Positions 1 through 6,550 of a stretch of 6,574 bases of DNA are shown here, one piece after another; the stretch's first letter is position 1, and the number at the start of each line of letters is the position of its first letter. The translations under genes were made by a program, and so were the position numbers. A model generated the notes under the pieces. It was not told the origin of the DNA. It saw only the letters and a program-made list of their open reading frames with translations, and did no database searches. The stretch lies in contig DAHVVW010000126.1 of NCBI GenBank assembly GCA_027357125.1, forward strand, positions 1-6,574, written 5' to 3'. This stretch comes from Clostridiales bacterium. GTDB taxonomy: Bacteria > Bacillota > Desulfitobacteriia > Desulfitobacteriales > Desulfitobacteriaceae.

Positions 1-2
1 AT

Positions 3-275
3 GATGATACTGTATTTATGCTTAAGGTCCAGGGGGACAGTATGATTGAAGCTGGTATTCTGGACGGAGATTTAATTGTGGTACGGCAACAGCAGGTCGC
101 ACGCAACGGCGAGATTGTAGTGGCTTTAATCGAAGATGAAGCTACAGTGAAGAGGTTTTTCAAAGAGAAAAACCTTATTCGTCTTCAACCTGAGAATTCA
201 ACCATGGAACCGATTTATTCCCAGGATGTGCGGATACTCGGTAAGGTTATCGGAGTCTTTCGCATGATACACTGA
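3..275 (+). CDS. lexA: LexA repressor, C-terminal peptidase part (5' end outside window)
   Basis: This is the last ~90 codons of the SOS repressor LexA, which binds operators of DNA-damage genes and cleaves itself when RecA filaments form. The frame is open from the window edge (Asp-Asp-Thr-Val-Phe precede the first visible Met at 18), so that Met is internal and not the start. The S24/LexA peptidase fold is recognisable. The catalytic serine lies in GDSM (codon 39-41), and the general-base lysine lies in ATVKRFF (codon 150-152). The ending [13 protein letters not shown] closely resembles Bacillus-type LexA. The DNA-binding helix-turn-helix and the Ala-Gly cleavage site must lie upstream of the window. 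Both catalytic residues are present, so the domain appears functional. A phage CI-like or UmuD-like S24 protein is the alternative, but the C-terminus favours LexA. The gene converges with ddl and ends just before a shared terminator. Confidence 0.93.
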   Translation, partial: DDTVFMLKVQGDSMIEAGILDGDLIVVRQQQVARNGEIVVALIEDEATVKRFFKEKNLIRLQPENSTMEPIYSQDVRILGKVIGVFRMIH

Positions 276-286
276 TGTCGAATAAT

Positions 287-331
287 AAAAAAAGCGGAGC
301 TATAGTCTTCTGACTACAGGCTCCGCTTTTT
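287..331. terminator. Bidirectional rho-independent terminator between lexA and ddl
   Basis: The left arm at 294-307 and right arm at 312-326 form a long GC-rich stem. GCGGAGC pairs with GCTCCGC, and TAGTC pairs with GACTA, with one extra base and one A-C mismatch between them; the loop is TTCT. Seven A precede the stem (287-293) and five T follow it (327-331), so it can terminate lexA on the + strand and ddl on the - strand. It lies 11 bases after the lexA stop codon and 16 bases beyond the ddl stop codon. Confidence 0.88.
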
Positions 332-347
332 GCTTTGGCAAATTTTA

Positions 348-1433
348 TTACTTGTTGATCATTACACCCTTTTCCTGATACCTCTCTAAAGCCAGCTTAA
401 GCAAACGGTCAATAAGATCGGAATAGACCAGGCCTGATACCTCCCAAAGTTTGGGATACATTGAGATACTTGTGAACCCGGGCATGGTGTTAATTTCATT
501 AACAATTACTTTATTATCCGGCGTGAGAAAGAAGTCAACCCTGCTTAGACCGGCAGCTTCGACCGCCCTAAATGCTTTGATAGCATTTTCCTGCAAAATA
601 CTTATAACAGAATCATCCAGAATGGCTGGTATGATTAAGCGTGATCCGGTATCATGGTACTTAGCGTCATAATCATAAAACTCTTTAGCAGGCAGGATTT
701 CTCCAGGCAAGGAAGCAACGGGATAGTCATTGCCGAGAACGCTTACCTCAATTTCACGGCCGTTAATATGTTCTTCAACTACTAGTTTACGGTCATAACT
801 GGCAGCGATATGCAAAGCTTCGCTTAACTCAGCTCGGTTATGTGCTTTGGTGATTCCTACGCTGGAACCGAGATTGGCCGGCTTTACAAAACAGGGATAC
901 CCCAAGCCTTTTTCAATATCATCCAGGCAGTCTGCGGAAGAGTTTTGCCACTCCGAACGCAAAAAAGCAAGGTGCTTGGCAAGCGGCAGCCCCGCTTCCC
1001 TGAAAGCAGCCTTCATGCGGTCCTTATCCATGCCCAAAGCAGAGCCTAGGACACCTGATCCCACATATGCAATATTAGACATTTCCAACAAACCTTGAAG
1101 AGTGCCGTCTTCCCCGTGAGGACCATGGAGCACAGGGAAAATTACATCAAAACGTCCGCCCTCAGGCAGAAGGGTACCATCGAGGGAGATAAAACGCGGG
1201 TTTGTAGGGTCATGTACTAGGGTTACAAGAGGGGCATCCTCTTTATGTTCAGAAAAATTCTCAGGAACTACTCCCCAATACCACTGTCCTTCTTTTGAAA
1301 TACCGATTGTTTCAACATTATACCTATTGGGGTTAATGGACTGAAGAACGGATTTAGCAGACTGCAGGGATACCTCATGTTCTCCTGACTGGCCACCAAA
1401 TAGAATGATTACCTTCAATTTCACGTTGTCCAT
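348..1433 (-). CDS. ddl: D-alanine--D-alanine ligase
   Basis: This is a cytoplasmic ATP-grasp enzyme that joins two D-alanines to make the dipeptide MurF adds to the peptidoglycan precursor. The N-terminal substrate domain has FGGQSGEHEVSL (Glu18, equivalent to E. coli DdlB Glu15). HGPHGEDG lies at about 103-110, the serine loop KPANLGSSVG at 184-193, the omega loop EFYDYDAKY at 251-259 (Lys258/Tyr259, equivalent to DdlB K215/Y216), and the metal-binding end RVDFF...NEINTMPG at about 299-319. The tyrosine-rich omega loop is that of D-Ala-D-Ala ligases; the EKG- or EKY-type loops of the VanA and VanC enzymes are absent, so this is not a vancomycin-resistance ligase. The ATG at 1433 (361 aa) is preferred because AGGTGG lies 5 bases upstream. 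An in-frame GTG at 1442 (364 aa), also behind a GAGGAG, is possible. Its own promoter and the preceding lepB terminator suggest independent transcription. Confidence 0.95.
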   Translation of the reverse strand: MDNVKLKVIILFGGQSGEHEVSLQSAKSVLQSINPNRYNVETIGISKEGQWYWGVVPENFSEHKEDAPLVTLVHDPTNPRFISLDGTLLPEGGRFDVIFPVLHGPHGEDGTLQGLLEMSNIAYVGSGVLGSALGMDKDRMKAAFREAGLPLAKHLAFLRSEWQNSSADCLDDIEKGLGYPCFVKPANLGSSVGITKAHNRAELSEALHIAASYDRKLVVEEHINGREIEVSVLGNDYPVASLPGEILPAKEFYDYDAKYHDTGSRLIIPAILDDSVISILQENAIKAFRAVEAAGLSRVDFFLTPDNKVIVNEINTMPGFTSISMYPKLWEVSGLVYSDLIDRLLKLALERYQEKGVMINK

Positions 1434-1503
1434 TATTACCACCTACTCCTCTCGCCTTACAACTATCCAAAGGAAACCCGCTAAAGTTATCGTAATTCTT
1501 TAA

Positions 1504-1532
1504 AATATATGCGTTAAGACAATTTGTGTGAA
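1504..1532 (-). promoter_or_regulatory. Candidate sigma-A promoter of ddl
   Basis: On the - strand, TTCACA (1527-1532) is followed after exactly 17 bases by TATATT (1504-1509). Each hexamer matches 5 of 6 bases of the housekeeping consensus. It sits between the lepB terminator and ddl and would give a leader of about 60 bases. This is the best promoter match I see in the window; no start site has been measured. Confidence 0.6.
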
Positions 1533-1542
1533 AAATAAGTGG

Positions 1543-1576
1543 AAAAAGGCGCTCCTCCCTAGCGGGCAAGAGCACC
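1543..1576 (-). terminator. Rho-independent terminator at the 3' end of lepB
   Basis: On the - strand, GGTGCTCTT (1568-1576) pairs with AGGAGCGCC (1548-1556), giving nine pairs including two G-U. The stem continues past a single bulged G with CCC/GGG around a GCTA loop. A TTTTT tract follows (1543-1547). The upstream arm lies in the last lepB codons, and the lepB stop codon (1559-1561) straddles the loop and inner stem. It should end the lepB transcript just before the ddl promoter. Confidence 0.75.
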
Positions 1577-2098
1577 GAAATGTCCAAGGGGCCAGTAACG
1601 GAAAAGAGTCTTGCCTGTAACATTTTCAATGGGCAAAAAGCCCCATGCCCGCGAGTCGGCACTGTGGTTGCGGTTGTCTCCCATAACTATTAGAGAACCT
1701 TCAGGCACAACGATCGGGCCATAATCTTCCTCGGGAGGCTCAAGTAGATAGGGTTCATATAATTGCTGTCCGTTTACATAAGTAAGGTGGCTGCGTATTT
1801 CCACTTTATCCCCTGGCAGCCCAATCACTCGCTTGATAAAATCATCGGTTGCATGAGCATCTGCCGGGGGATGAAAAACTATGATATCTCCCCTCTTGAT
1901 CTGATCAAAATGCTTAAAGAAAAATTTGTCTACAATTATGCGGTCCTGCAACTGAATCGTTGGGAGCATTGAGCCGGTGGGAATCACACGAGCTTCAACG
2001 ACATAAGTACGCAGAATCCAAGACAAGGCAAAAGCAACGATAAGTATTTGCACGAGCTCAAAAATAAAGCGTCCAGTACCTTTTTCCGATTCTCCCAT
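1559..2098 (-). CDS. lepB: Type I signal peptidase
   Basis: This membrane-anchored serine protease of family S26 removes signal peptides from Sec- and Tat-exported proteins on the outer face of the membrane. Residues 11-29 form one hydrophobic membrane segment after a short charged N-terminus. The nucleophile box IPTGSMLPT gives Ser43. The general base is Lys89 in FIKRVIGLPGD, and the C-terminal signature GDNRNHSADSR spans 140-150. At 179 aa with one membrane segment it is the usual compact Gram-positive (SipS/SipT-like) form rather than the longer two-segment E. coli form. It is the prokaryotic Ser/Lys type, not the ER-type SipW class, because Lys replaces the His of that class. The ATG has a GAGGTGA ribosome site (2103-2109) four bases upstream. 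A candidate promoter precedes it and a strong terminator follows, so it is probably monocistronic. Organisms of this kind often carry several paralogues, which cannot be judged here. Confidence 0.95.
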   Translation of the reverse strand: MGESEKGTGRFIFELVQILIVAFALSWILRTYVVEARVIPTGSMLPTIQLQDRIIVDKFFFKHFDQIKRGDIIVFHPPADAHATDDFIKRVIGLPGDKVEIRSHLTYVNGQQLYEPYLLEPPEEDYGPIVVPEGSLIVMGDNRNHSADSRAWGFLPIENVTGKTLFRYWPLGHFGALAR

Positions 2099-2141
2099 GC
2101 TGTCACCTCATTTTATTATTCTAAAACTATCAAACCAGTTA

Positions 2142-2170
2142 ATTTTACCACCATTTTCAAAAGATATAAA
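2142..2170 (-). promoter_or_regulatory. Candidate extended -10 promoter of lepB
   Basis: In the 133-base gap between ynbB and lepB, the - strand has TGGTAAAAT, an extended -10 with TAAAAT at 2142-2147. The hexamer TTTATA (2165-2170, 4 of 6 consensus bases) lies 17 bases upstream. This would give a leader of about 35-40 bases. The stretch is A/T-rich, so chance matches are common. I see no convincing terminator for ynbB in the same gap, so read-through from ynbB is also possible. Confidence 0.4.
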
Positions 2171-2231
2171 GAAGATAAACGGGGTTTTAATCTGATCAGG
2201 TTCAAGCTTGGTAAAGACAATTAAGAAATGC

Positions 2232-3497
2232 TTAACTAATCAGCCCTAGTTCCCATAACCTAAGTGCAGCCAGGATATTGCCCAATTTTACATAAGTATG
2301 GGATATTCCACCTTGTTGATATACGATATACGGTTCACGCAAAGGCCCATCAGCCGAAAATTCACTGGTAGACCCCTGAATAAAGGTGCCACCAGCCATA
2401 ATAACCTCATCTTCATACCCTGGCATTGAAGCAGGGATCGGTCTTACGTGAGCATCTATGGGCGAGCCTTGCTGTAATCCTTCACAGAAGGCCAGCATGC
2501 GCTCACGTGAGCCTAATTTGATTGCTTGAATAAGGTCAGTGCGCAACATCTCCGGGGTAGGATTAACTTCAAATCCAAGAGTTTGCCAGAAGGCTGCAGC
2601 AAATACTGCTCCTTTTAAGGATTCAAGTACGGTAAGGGGGCTAAAAAACGATCCTTGGTAAAACAAACGCTGCCATTCTAGGGTTGAGCCCACCTCAGAA
2701 CCGATTCCCGGTGCGGTTAAGCGTTGTGCAGCCAGTTCAACCAGTTCGCTCTTCCCTGCTACATATCCCCCACTCGGAGCTAAGCTTCCTCCGAGGTTTT
2801 TAATTAGGGAGCCGGCCATTAAATCTGCGCCCACGTTTCCGGGTTCTCTTTTTTCAACTAGCTCACCGTAGCAGTTATCCACAAATACCAGTACTTGCGG
2901 AAAATGAGCTTTAACAAATTGAATTAGGTCTTCAATTTGAGTGATTGCCACAGAGTTTCGCCAGGAATAACCGCGTGAACGTTGCACAAGCACAAGGCGG
3001 GTTTCCGCAGTCATATTCTCTTTAATAAGTTCGTATTGAATGTTGCCCTTATGATCCAGGGGCACTGAGCTGTAACTAACCCCAAAGTCCTTAAGACTTC
3101 CTTGCCCATTACCCCTGAGTCCTATCACTTCTTCAAGAGTGTCATAGGGATTGCCCGTAACTGAAAGCACATGATCCCCAGGCCTTAGAACCCCGAACAG
3201 AGCACTGGCAATAGCATGCGTGCCTGATACAAACTGCCCCCTAACCAAGGCCTTTTCTGTGCCTAAGATTCTGGCAAATACCCTATCCAAAACTTCCCGA
3301 CCGCTGTCATCGAGACCATAACCGGTAGTTCCGTGCAAATGATATGTAGTAACTCTTTCTTCTTGAAAAGCGCCTAAAACCTTGGCATGGTTGGCAAAAG
3401 ATATATCCTGAAGCCTGGTTTCCTGTTCAGCTAATAATACCTCCGCTTCCCGGAGTGCGTGGGCGAGAACTGGTGGCAGATCAGAACGGGAAAACAA
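2232..3497 (-). CDS. ynbB: PLP-dependent aluminium-resistance / methionine gamma-lyase-like protein (YnbB family)
   Basis: This is a fold-type I pyridoxal-phosphate enzyme of the family named after aluminium resistance and methionine gamma-lyase; its physiological substrate is not established. Numbering from the ATG at 3521, GQFVSGTHAI at about 95-104 fits the cofactor phosphate-binding region. FVDNCYGE carries Asp215, the expected partner of the PLP ring nitrogen. SLIKNLGG carries Lys241, the expected Schiff-base lysine. GGYVAGK follows. The long frame opens at ATG 3521 (429 aa), but that codon has no ribosome site. A consensus AAGGAGGG lies inside the frame at 3506-3513, eight bases before an in-frame TTG at 3497, so the TTG (421 aa) is chosen here. 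The spacing to spoVK is then 42 bases, fitting co-transcription. In Bacillus subtilis, ynbB also lies near spoVK. The family call is firm; the catalytic role is not. Confidence 0.9.
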   Translation of the reverse strand: MFSRSDLPPVLAHALREAEVLLAEQETRLQDISFANHAKVLGAFQEERVTTYHLHGTTGYGLDDSGREVLDRVFARILGTEKALVRGQFVSGTHAIASALFGVLRPGDHVLSVTGNPYDTLEEVIGLRGNGQGSLKDFGVSYSSVPLDHKGNIQYELIKENMTAETRLVLVQRSRGYSWRNSVAITQIEDLIQFVKAHFPQVLVFVDNCYGELVEKREPGNVGADLMAGSLIKNLGGSLAPSGGYVAGKSELVELAAQRLTAPGIGSEVGSTLEWQRLFYQGSFFSPLTVLESLKGAVFAAAFWQTLGFEVNPTPEMLRTDLIQAIKLGSRERMLAFCEGLQQGSPIDAHVRPIPASMPGYEDEVIMAGGTFIQGSTSEFSADGPLREPYIVYQQGGISHTYVKLGNILAALRLWELGLIS

Positions 3498-3505
3498 AAG
3501 CTTGT

Positions 3506-3513
3506 CCCTCCTT
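3506..3513 (-). promoter_or_regulatory. Ribosome binding site that decides the ynbB start
   Basis: AAGGAGGG on the - strand is a near-perfect anti-16S match. It lies downstream of the first ATG of the frame (3519-3521) and eight bases before the in-frame TTG (3495-3497). No comparable site precedes the ATG, which sits in an A/T-rich stretch after the spoVK stop codon. This argues for TTG initiation. Confidence 0.75.
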
Positions 3514-3539
3514 AAACTCATTATGCGTATAAAGATTTT

Positions 3540-4502
3540 TTATATGTCATCAATTGTTAAATCGCCTGGTACAATTTGCATAAGCTCATCACGTGAGCTT
3601 GAAGGCTTTTGATACAGCCTTACGGCTTGTTTACGAATAGAGCGTTCGACCAAATTACGCACAAGGCGGGCATTACCGGCATATGGATGGCTATGGAGGA
3701 GCATCTGAATAAGATGGCGCAGCGTTTCATGGGCTTCAGGCACTAACATATACTGCCTTTTTTCCAGCATGGATTCCGCGATGGCTAGGAGTTCTTCTAA
3801 ACTATAGTCAGGGAAATCAATGTGAATCGGGAAACGCGAACGTAGTCCAGGATTAGTTTGTAAAAACCATTCCATTTCATGGCGGTATCCGGCCAGAATT
3901 AAGATCAGATTATCTTTATTATCCTCCATGGCTTTGACCAGGGCGTCAATTGCTTCTTTGCCAAAGTCTTTTTCCCCACCGCGCGCCAGGGAATAGGCCT
4001 CATCAATAAAGAGAACCCCCCCCAATGCTTTTTTGACTTGTTCCCTGGTCTTTTGTGCCGTATGTCCGATGTATTCTCCTACTAGATCTGCCCGCTCGCA
4101 TTCAATAACATGCCCTTTTTGTAAGGTGCCGAGTTCTTTGAATAACCTACCCACAATGCGGGCTACCGTAGTCTTGCCGGTCCCTGGGTTGCCGCGAAAA
4201 ATCATATGCAGGACCAAGGAATCAGCTGTAAGCTTTTCGCGGATTCTTCTTTTCTGAATTTCAACATAGGCCTGTAATTCCCGAATCAATTTCTTGACAT
4301 TAGACAAGCCTACCAGTGCATCAAGTTCGCCGATGATTTCAGTCACCTTATCTTTATCGGCAACAGCAGCGGAACTCTTCCGGACTTTCCCCTGTTCTAA
4401 AATATCCGGTTTAAGGCTCGCGCTTGCTTGCTCTGCCGGTACGGGAGAGTGAATAACCGGACGCAGGTTATTTTCAGAGTGAAAAGTTATGCGAATTGGC
4501 AT
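3540..4502 (-). CDS. spoVK: Stage V sporulation protein K-like AAA+ ATPase (CbbX family)
   Basis: This is a soluble AAA+ ATPase of the SpoVK/CbbX group. SpoVK is needed for late spore maturation in Bacillus; CbbX relatives remodel inhibited Rubisco. Residues 1-50 are a variable, probably flexible N-terminus. The AAA+ module then shows Walker A GNPGTGKT (104-111), a pore-loop-like GEYIGHTAQKT (142-152), Walker B LFIDEAY (164-170), a sensor 1 region LILAGY (201-206), arginine-finger candidates in NPGLRSRFP (Arg221/Arg223) and sensor 2 GNARLVRN (276-283). All nucleotide-handling motifs are intact, and 320 aa is close to Bacillus SpoVK. No Rubisco gene is nearby, so a sporulation role is more likely than a CbbX role, although the target protein is unknown. 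The start has AGGAGGTG (4513-4520) ten bases upstream, part of a possible hairpin. ynbB follows closely and is likely co-transcribed. Confidence 0.92.
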   Translation of the reverse strand: MPIRITFHSENNLRPVIHSPVPAEQASASLKPDILEQGKVRKSSAAVADKDKVTEIIGELDALVGLSNVKKLIRELQAYVEIQKRRIREKLTADSLVLHMIFRGNPGTGKTTVARIVGRLFKELGTLQKGHVIECERADLVGEYIGHTAQKTREQVKKALGGVLFIDEAYSLARGGEKDFGKEAIDALVKAMEDNKDNLILILAGYRHEMEWFLQTNPGLRSRFPIHIDFPDYSLEELLAIAESMLEKRQYMLVPEAHETLRHLIQMLLHSHPYAGNARLVRNLVERSIRKQAVRLYQKPSSSRDELMQIVPGDLTIDDI

Positions 4503-4512
4503 GGAAGCCAGG

Positions 4513-4562
4513 CACCTCCTGTCCTTTACTACTATACGCTGACAGGAATAAAAGGTGTCCTG
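4513..4562 (-). promoter_or_regulatory. spoVK leader: ribosome site within alternative hairpins
   Basis: On the - strand, TTCCTGTC (4541-4548) can pair with GACAGGAG (4516-4523). This is an eight-pair stem with one G-U and a 17-base loop, and it would cover most of the spoVK ribosome site AGGAGGTG (4513-4520). CACC (4554-4557) faces GGTG (4513-4516) just outside. An upstream CAGGA (4558-4562) could instead pair with TCCTG (4543-4547) and free the ribosome site. A -10-like TATAGT (4531-4536) sits in the loop; if it is a promoter, transcripts from it would lack the upstream arm. The pairing is visible in the sequence; any regulatory role is inference. I see no terminator in this 96-base gap after typA. 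Confidence 0.35.
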
Positions 4563-4598
4563 GAAATCACAGTCATTTCTCTAAACTCTCTAAAAATC

Positions 4599-6434
4599 TT
4601 ACTGGCTGGCTTTGCTTTTCGCATAACGAACGCGGGCTTGACGGTCTAAATATCTTTTGCGCAGACGGATGCTTTTGGGGGTTATCTCTGCCAATTCATC
4701 TTCCTCAATATATTCAAGGGCTTGTTCCAGAGAGAAGACTCTGGGTTTGTCCAGCTTCAGAGCTTCTTCCGAATTGCTTGAACGCATATTCGTCACATGC
4801 TTTTTCTTAGCTACATTCACTTCGATATCTTGTTCACGGTTGTTTTCCCCTACGATCATACCCTCATAAACCTTGATCCCGGGTTCAATGAATGTTGTCC
4901 CTCGTTCTTGAGCTGCATTAAGGCCGTAGGTCGTGGTTTCCCCGTCCTCAAAAGCAATCAGCACTCCGCGCTGACGCCCGGAGATTTCCCCCATATAAGG
5001 CTCATACCCGTTAAAAACGTGGCTCATTATCCCTTCCCCCCGGGTTTCTGTTAAAAATTCCCCGCGAAAGCCGATCAGCCCACGGGCAGGAATCTTAAAC
5101 TCTAAGCGGATTTGAGTCTGGGAGAGGTTAGTCATGTTAACTAACTCAGCTTTTCTTTGTCCTAACAGTTCCATCACTTTTCCCATCGCATTTTCTGGGA
5201 TGTCACAAATTAGGAGCTCAATGGGTTCACACTTCTCCCCTTCAATACTCTTATAAATAACCTCCGGTTTTGATACTTGAAGTTCATACCCTTCCCGGCG
5301 CATGTTTTCAATTAGAATGGAAAGATGTAATTCTCCCCGACCGGAAACCCGGAAAACATCAGCCGAATCTGTATCTTCTACCCGCAGGCTAACATTGGTC
5401 TCGACTTCCTTGTACAGGCGTTCCCGCAGTTTGCGCGAAGTTACAAACTCTCCCTCTTGACCGGCAAAAGGGCTGTTGTTGACCATAAAGTTCATGGTCA
5501 AAGTAGGTTCATCAACCTCAATGTGCGGTAAAGCTTCCGGATTGAGGGCAGACGCAACTGTTTCCCCAATGTTGGCGCTGCTAAGTCCGGTAAGAGCGAC
5601 AATTTCCCCTGCCGGAGCTTCCGCCACTTCTTGGCGGTTCAATCCTTCAAAGAGCAACACTTTGCCTACCCGGGCTTTTTCAAAACTCTCATCACGTTTG
5701 ATGATAGCTATATTTTCTCCTTGACTGATTCTTCCGCGCACCAGGCGACCGATCACAATTTTCCCCACGTAGTCATCATAATCCAAGGTGGTGATTAACA
5801 TCTGCAGGGGGGCGTCCGGGTCAGCCTGGGGAGCGGGGATATGCTCCATGATTACGGCAAACAAGGGCTCCAAGCTCTCCTCCAAAGATTCTGGCTTAAG
5901 GCTTGCTTTCCCTTGACGGGCAGACGCATAAACCACCGGAAAATTTATCTGCTCGTCATCTGCTCCCAGTTCAATAAATAAATCCAGTACTTCATCCAGA
6001 ACATCCTCCGGACGGGCATCCGGGCGGTCAATCTTATTTATGACCACAATGGGGACAAGTTTTAATTCCAGAGCTTTACGTAAAACAAAACGTGTTTGGG
6101 GCATTGGACCTTCGAAGGCGTCCACAATTAATAAGACCCCGTCCACCATTTTTAAGACCCGTTCCACTTCCCCGCCAAAATCCGCATGTCCAGGAGTGTC
6201 AACAATGTTAATTTTGGTGCCTTGCCAGTGTACAGATGTATTCTTGGCCAGAATTGTAATTCCGCGTTCCCGTTCTAAGTCGTTTGAGTCCATGACACGT
6301 TCCATGACTTGCTGGTTGGCTCTGAAAGTTCCGCTTTGTTTAAGCATGGAATCTACTAAAGTAGTTTTACCGTGGTCAACGTGAGCTATTATGGCAATAT
6401 TTCTAAGATTAAAAACCTGCATACTTAAGTTCAT
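4599..6434 (-). CDS. typA: Translational GTPase TypA/BipA
   Basis: This ribosome-associated GTPase of the EF-G/LepA superfamily is linked to 50S assembly and to growth under cold or other stress. The G domain has G1 AHVDHGKT (17-24), G2 RGIT (57-60), G3 DTPGH (79-83), G4 NKID (133-136) and G5 SAR (171-173). A beta-barrel domain II (about 205-300), an EF-G-like domain III (about 305-390) and an EF-G C-like domain V (about 400-480) follow. TypA-specific C-terminal blocks include [11 protein letters not shown] (450-460), [10 protein letters not shown] (522-531) and [14 protein letters not shown] (584-597). At 611 aa it is full length. The ATG at 6434 has only a poorly spaced GGGGA immediately before it. 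A second in-frame ATG at 6422 lies 12 bases after that GGGGA, so the start is uncertain by four codons. No terminator follows, so read-through into spoVK is possible. Confidence 0.97.
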   Translation of the reverse strand: MNLSMQVFNLRNIAIIAHVDHGKTTLVDSMLKQSGTFRANQQVMERVMDSNDLERERGITILAKNTSVHWQGTKINIVDTPGHADFGGEVERVLKMVDGVLLIVDAFEGPMPQTRFVLRKALELKLVPIVVINKIDRPDARPEDVLDEVLDLFIELGADDEQINFPVVYASARQGKASLKPESLEESLEPLFAVIMEHIPAPQADPDAPLQMLITTLDYDDYVGKIVIGRLVRGRISQGENIAIIKRDESFEKARVGKVLLFEGLNRQEVAEAPAGEIVALTGLSSANIGETVASALNPEALPHIEVDEPTLTMNFMVNNSPFAGQEGEFVTSRKLRERLYKEVETNVSLRVEDTDSADVFRVSGRGELHLSILIENMRREGYELQVSKPEVIYKSIEGEKCEPIELLICDIPENAMGKVMELLGQRKAELVNMTNLSQTQIRLEFKIPARGLIGFRGEFLTETRGEGIMSHVFNGYEPYMGEISGRQRGVLIAFEDGETTTYGLNAAQERGTTFIEPGIKVYEGMIVGENNREQDIEVNVAKKKHVTNMRSSNSEEALKLDKPRVFSLEQALEYIEEDELAEITPKSIRLRKRYLDRQARVRYAKSKASQ

Positions 6435-6488
6435 TCCCCAATCTTTATTGCTAAATTTATTATCGATACCAGAAAAACACTAAACTTT

Positions 6489-6517
6489 ATATTAGCACAA
6501 ACAGTATCTTTATGCAA
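6489..6517 (-). promoter_or_regulatory. Candidate promoter of typA
   Basis: On the - strand, TTGCAT (6512-6517) is followed after 17 bases by TAATAT (6489-6494); TTTGCA with an 18-base spacer is equivalent. The match to consensus is moderate, and an alternative -10 (GATAAT, nearer the gene) exists in the same A/T-rich stretch. It lies directly downstream of the insulating hairpin and would leave a leader of roughly 50 bases. Confidence 0.3.
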
Positions 6518-6523
6518 AAGAAT

Positions 6524-6550
6524 AAAAGTCCGGCCATGAGCCGGACTTTT
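6524..6550. terminator. Perfect-stem terminator upstream of typA
   Basis: AAAAGTCCGGC (6524-6534) and GCCGGACTTTT (6540-6550) form a perfect 11-pair stem around a five-base loop. The A and T ends let it work in either direction. On the - strand the T run continues as TTTTATTCTTTT, so it probably ends a same-strand gene lying beyond the right edge and insulates typA from it. The 24 bases to its right show no gene. Confidence 0.85.

Noticed and set aside
374..443. Near-repeat CCTGATACCTC occurring twice near the ddl end
   Set aside because: Only two short copies, both inside coding sequence in a conserved gene; best explained by chance.
596..662. Possible vancomycin-resistance D-Ala-D-Lac ligase
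   Set aside because: The omega loop reads EFYDYDAKY, typical of D-Ala-D-Ala ligases, and no vanH, vanX or two-component genes are adjacent in the window.
840..1098. Two overlapping + strand open frames of 69 and 83 codons inside ddl
   Set aside because: They are antisense to strongly conserved ligase motifs, have no ribosome site that stands out and show no recognisable protein features.
1375..1662. A 95-codon - strand frame spanning the lepB end, the gap and the ddl start
   Set aside because: It overlaps two well-supported genes in another frame and crosses the lepB terminator and the ddl promoter; the protein looks random.
2193..2214. CAAGCTTG palindrome in the ynbB-lepB gap as a possible ynbB terminator
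   Set aside because: The palindrome has no room for a loop and no T tract follows, so it does not look like a terminator.
4531..4538. Sigma-E or sigma-K sporulation promoter for spoVK
   Set aside because: The CGTATAGT segment only partly resembles mother-cell -10 elements and no matching -35 element was found, so it is mentioned only as a -10-like site.
4428..4810. Two + strand frames over the spoVK start, the gap and the typA end
   Set aside because: They are shadows of the minus-strand genes; no family features and composition typical of antisense translation.
5476..6384. + strand frames of 82 and 114 codons opposite typA
   Set aside because: Antisense to GTPase and domain II motifs of a certain gene; rich in Ser/Thr/Pro/Arg as expected from antisense reading.
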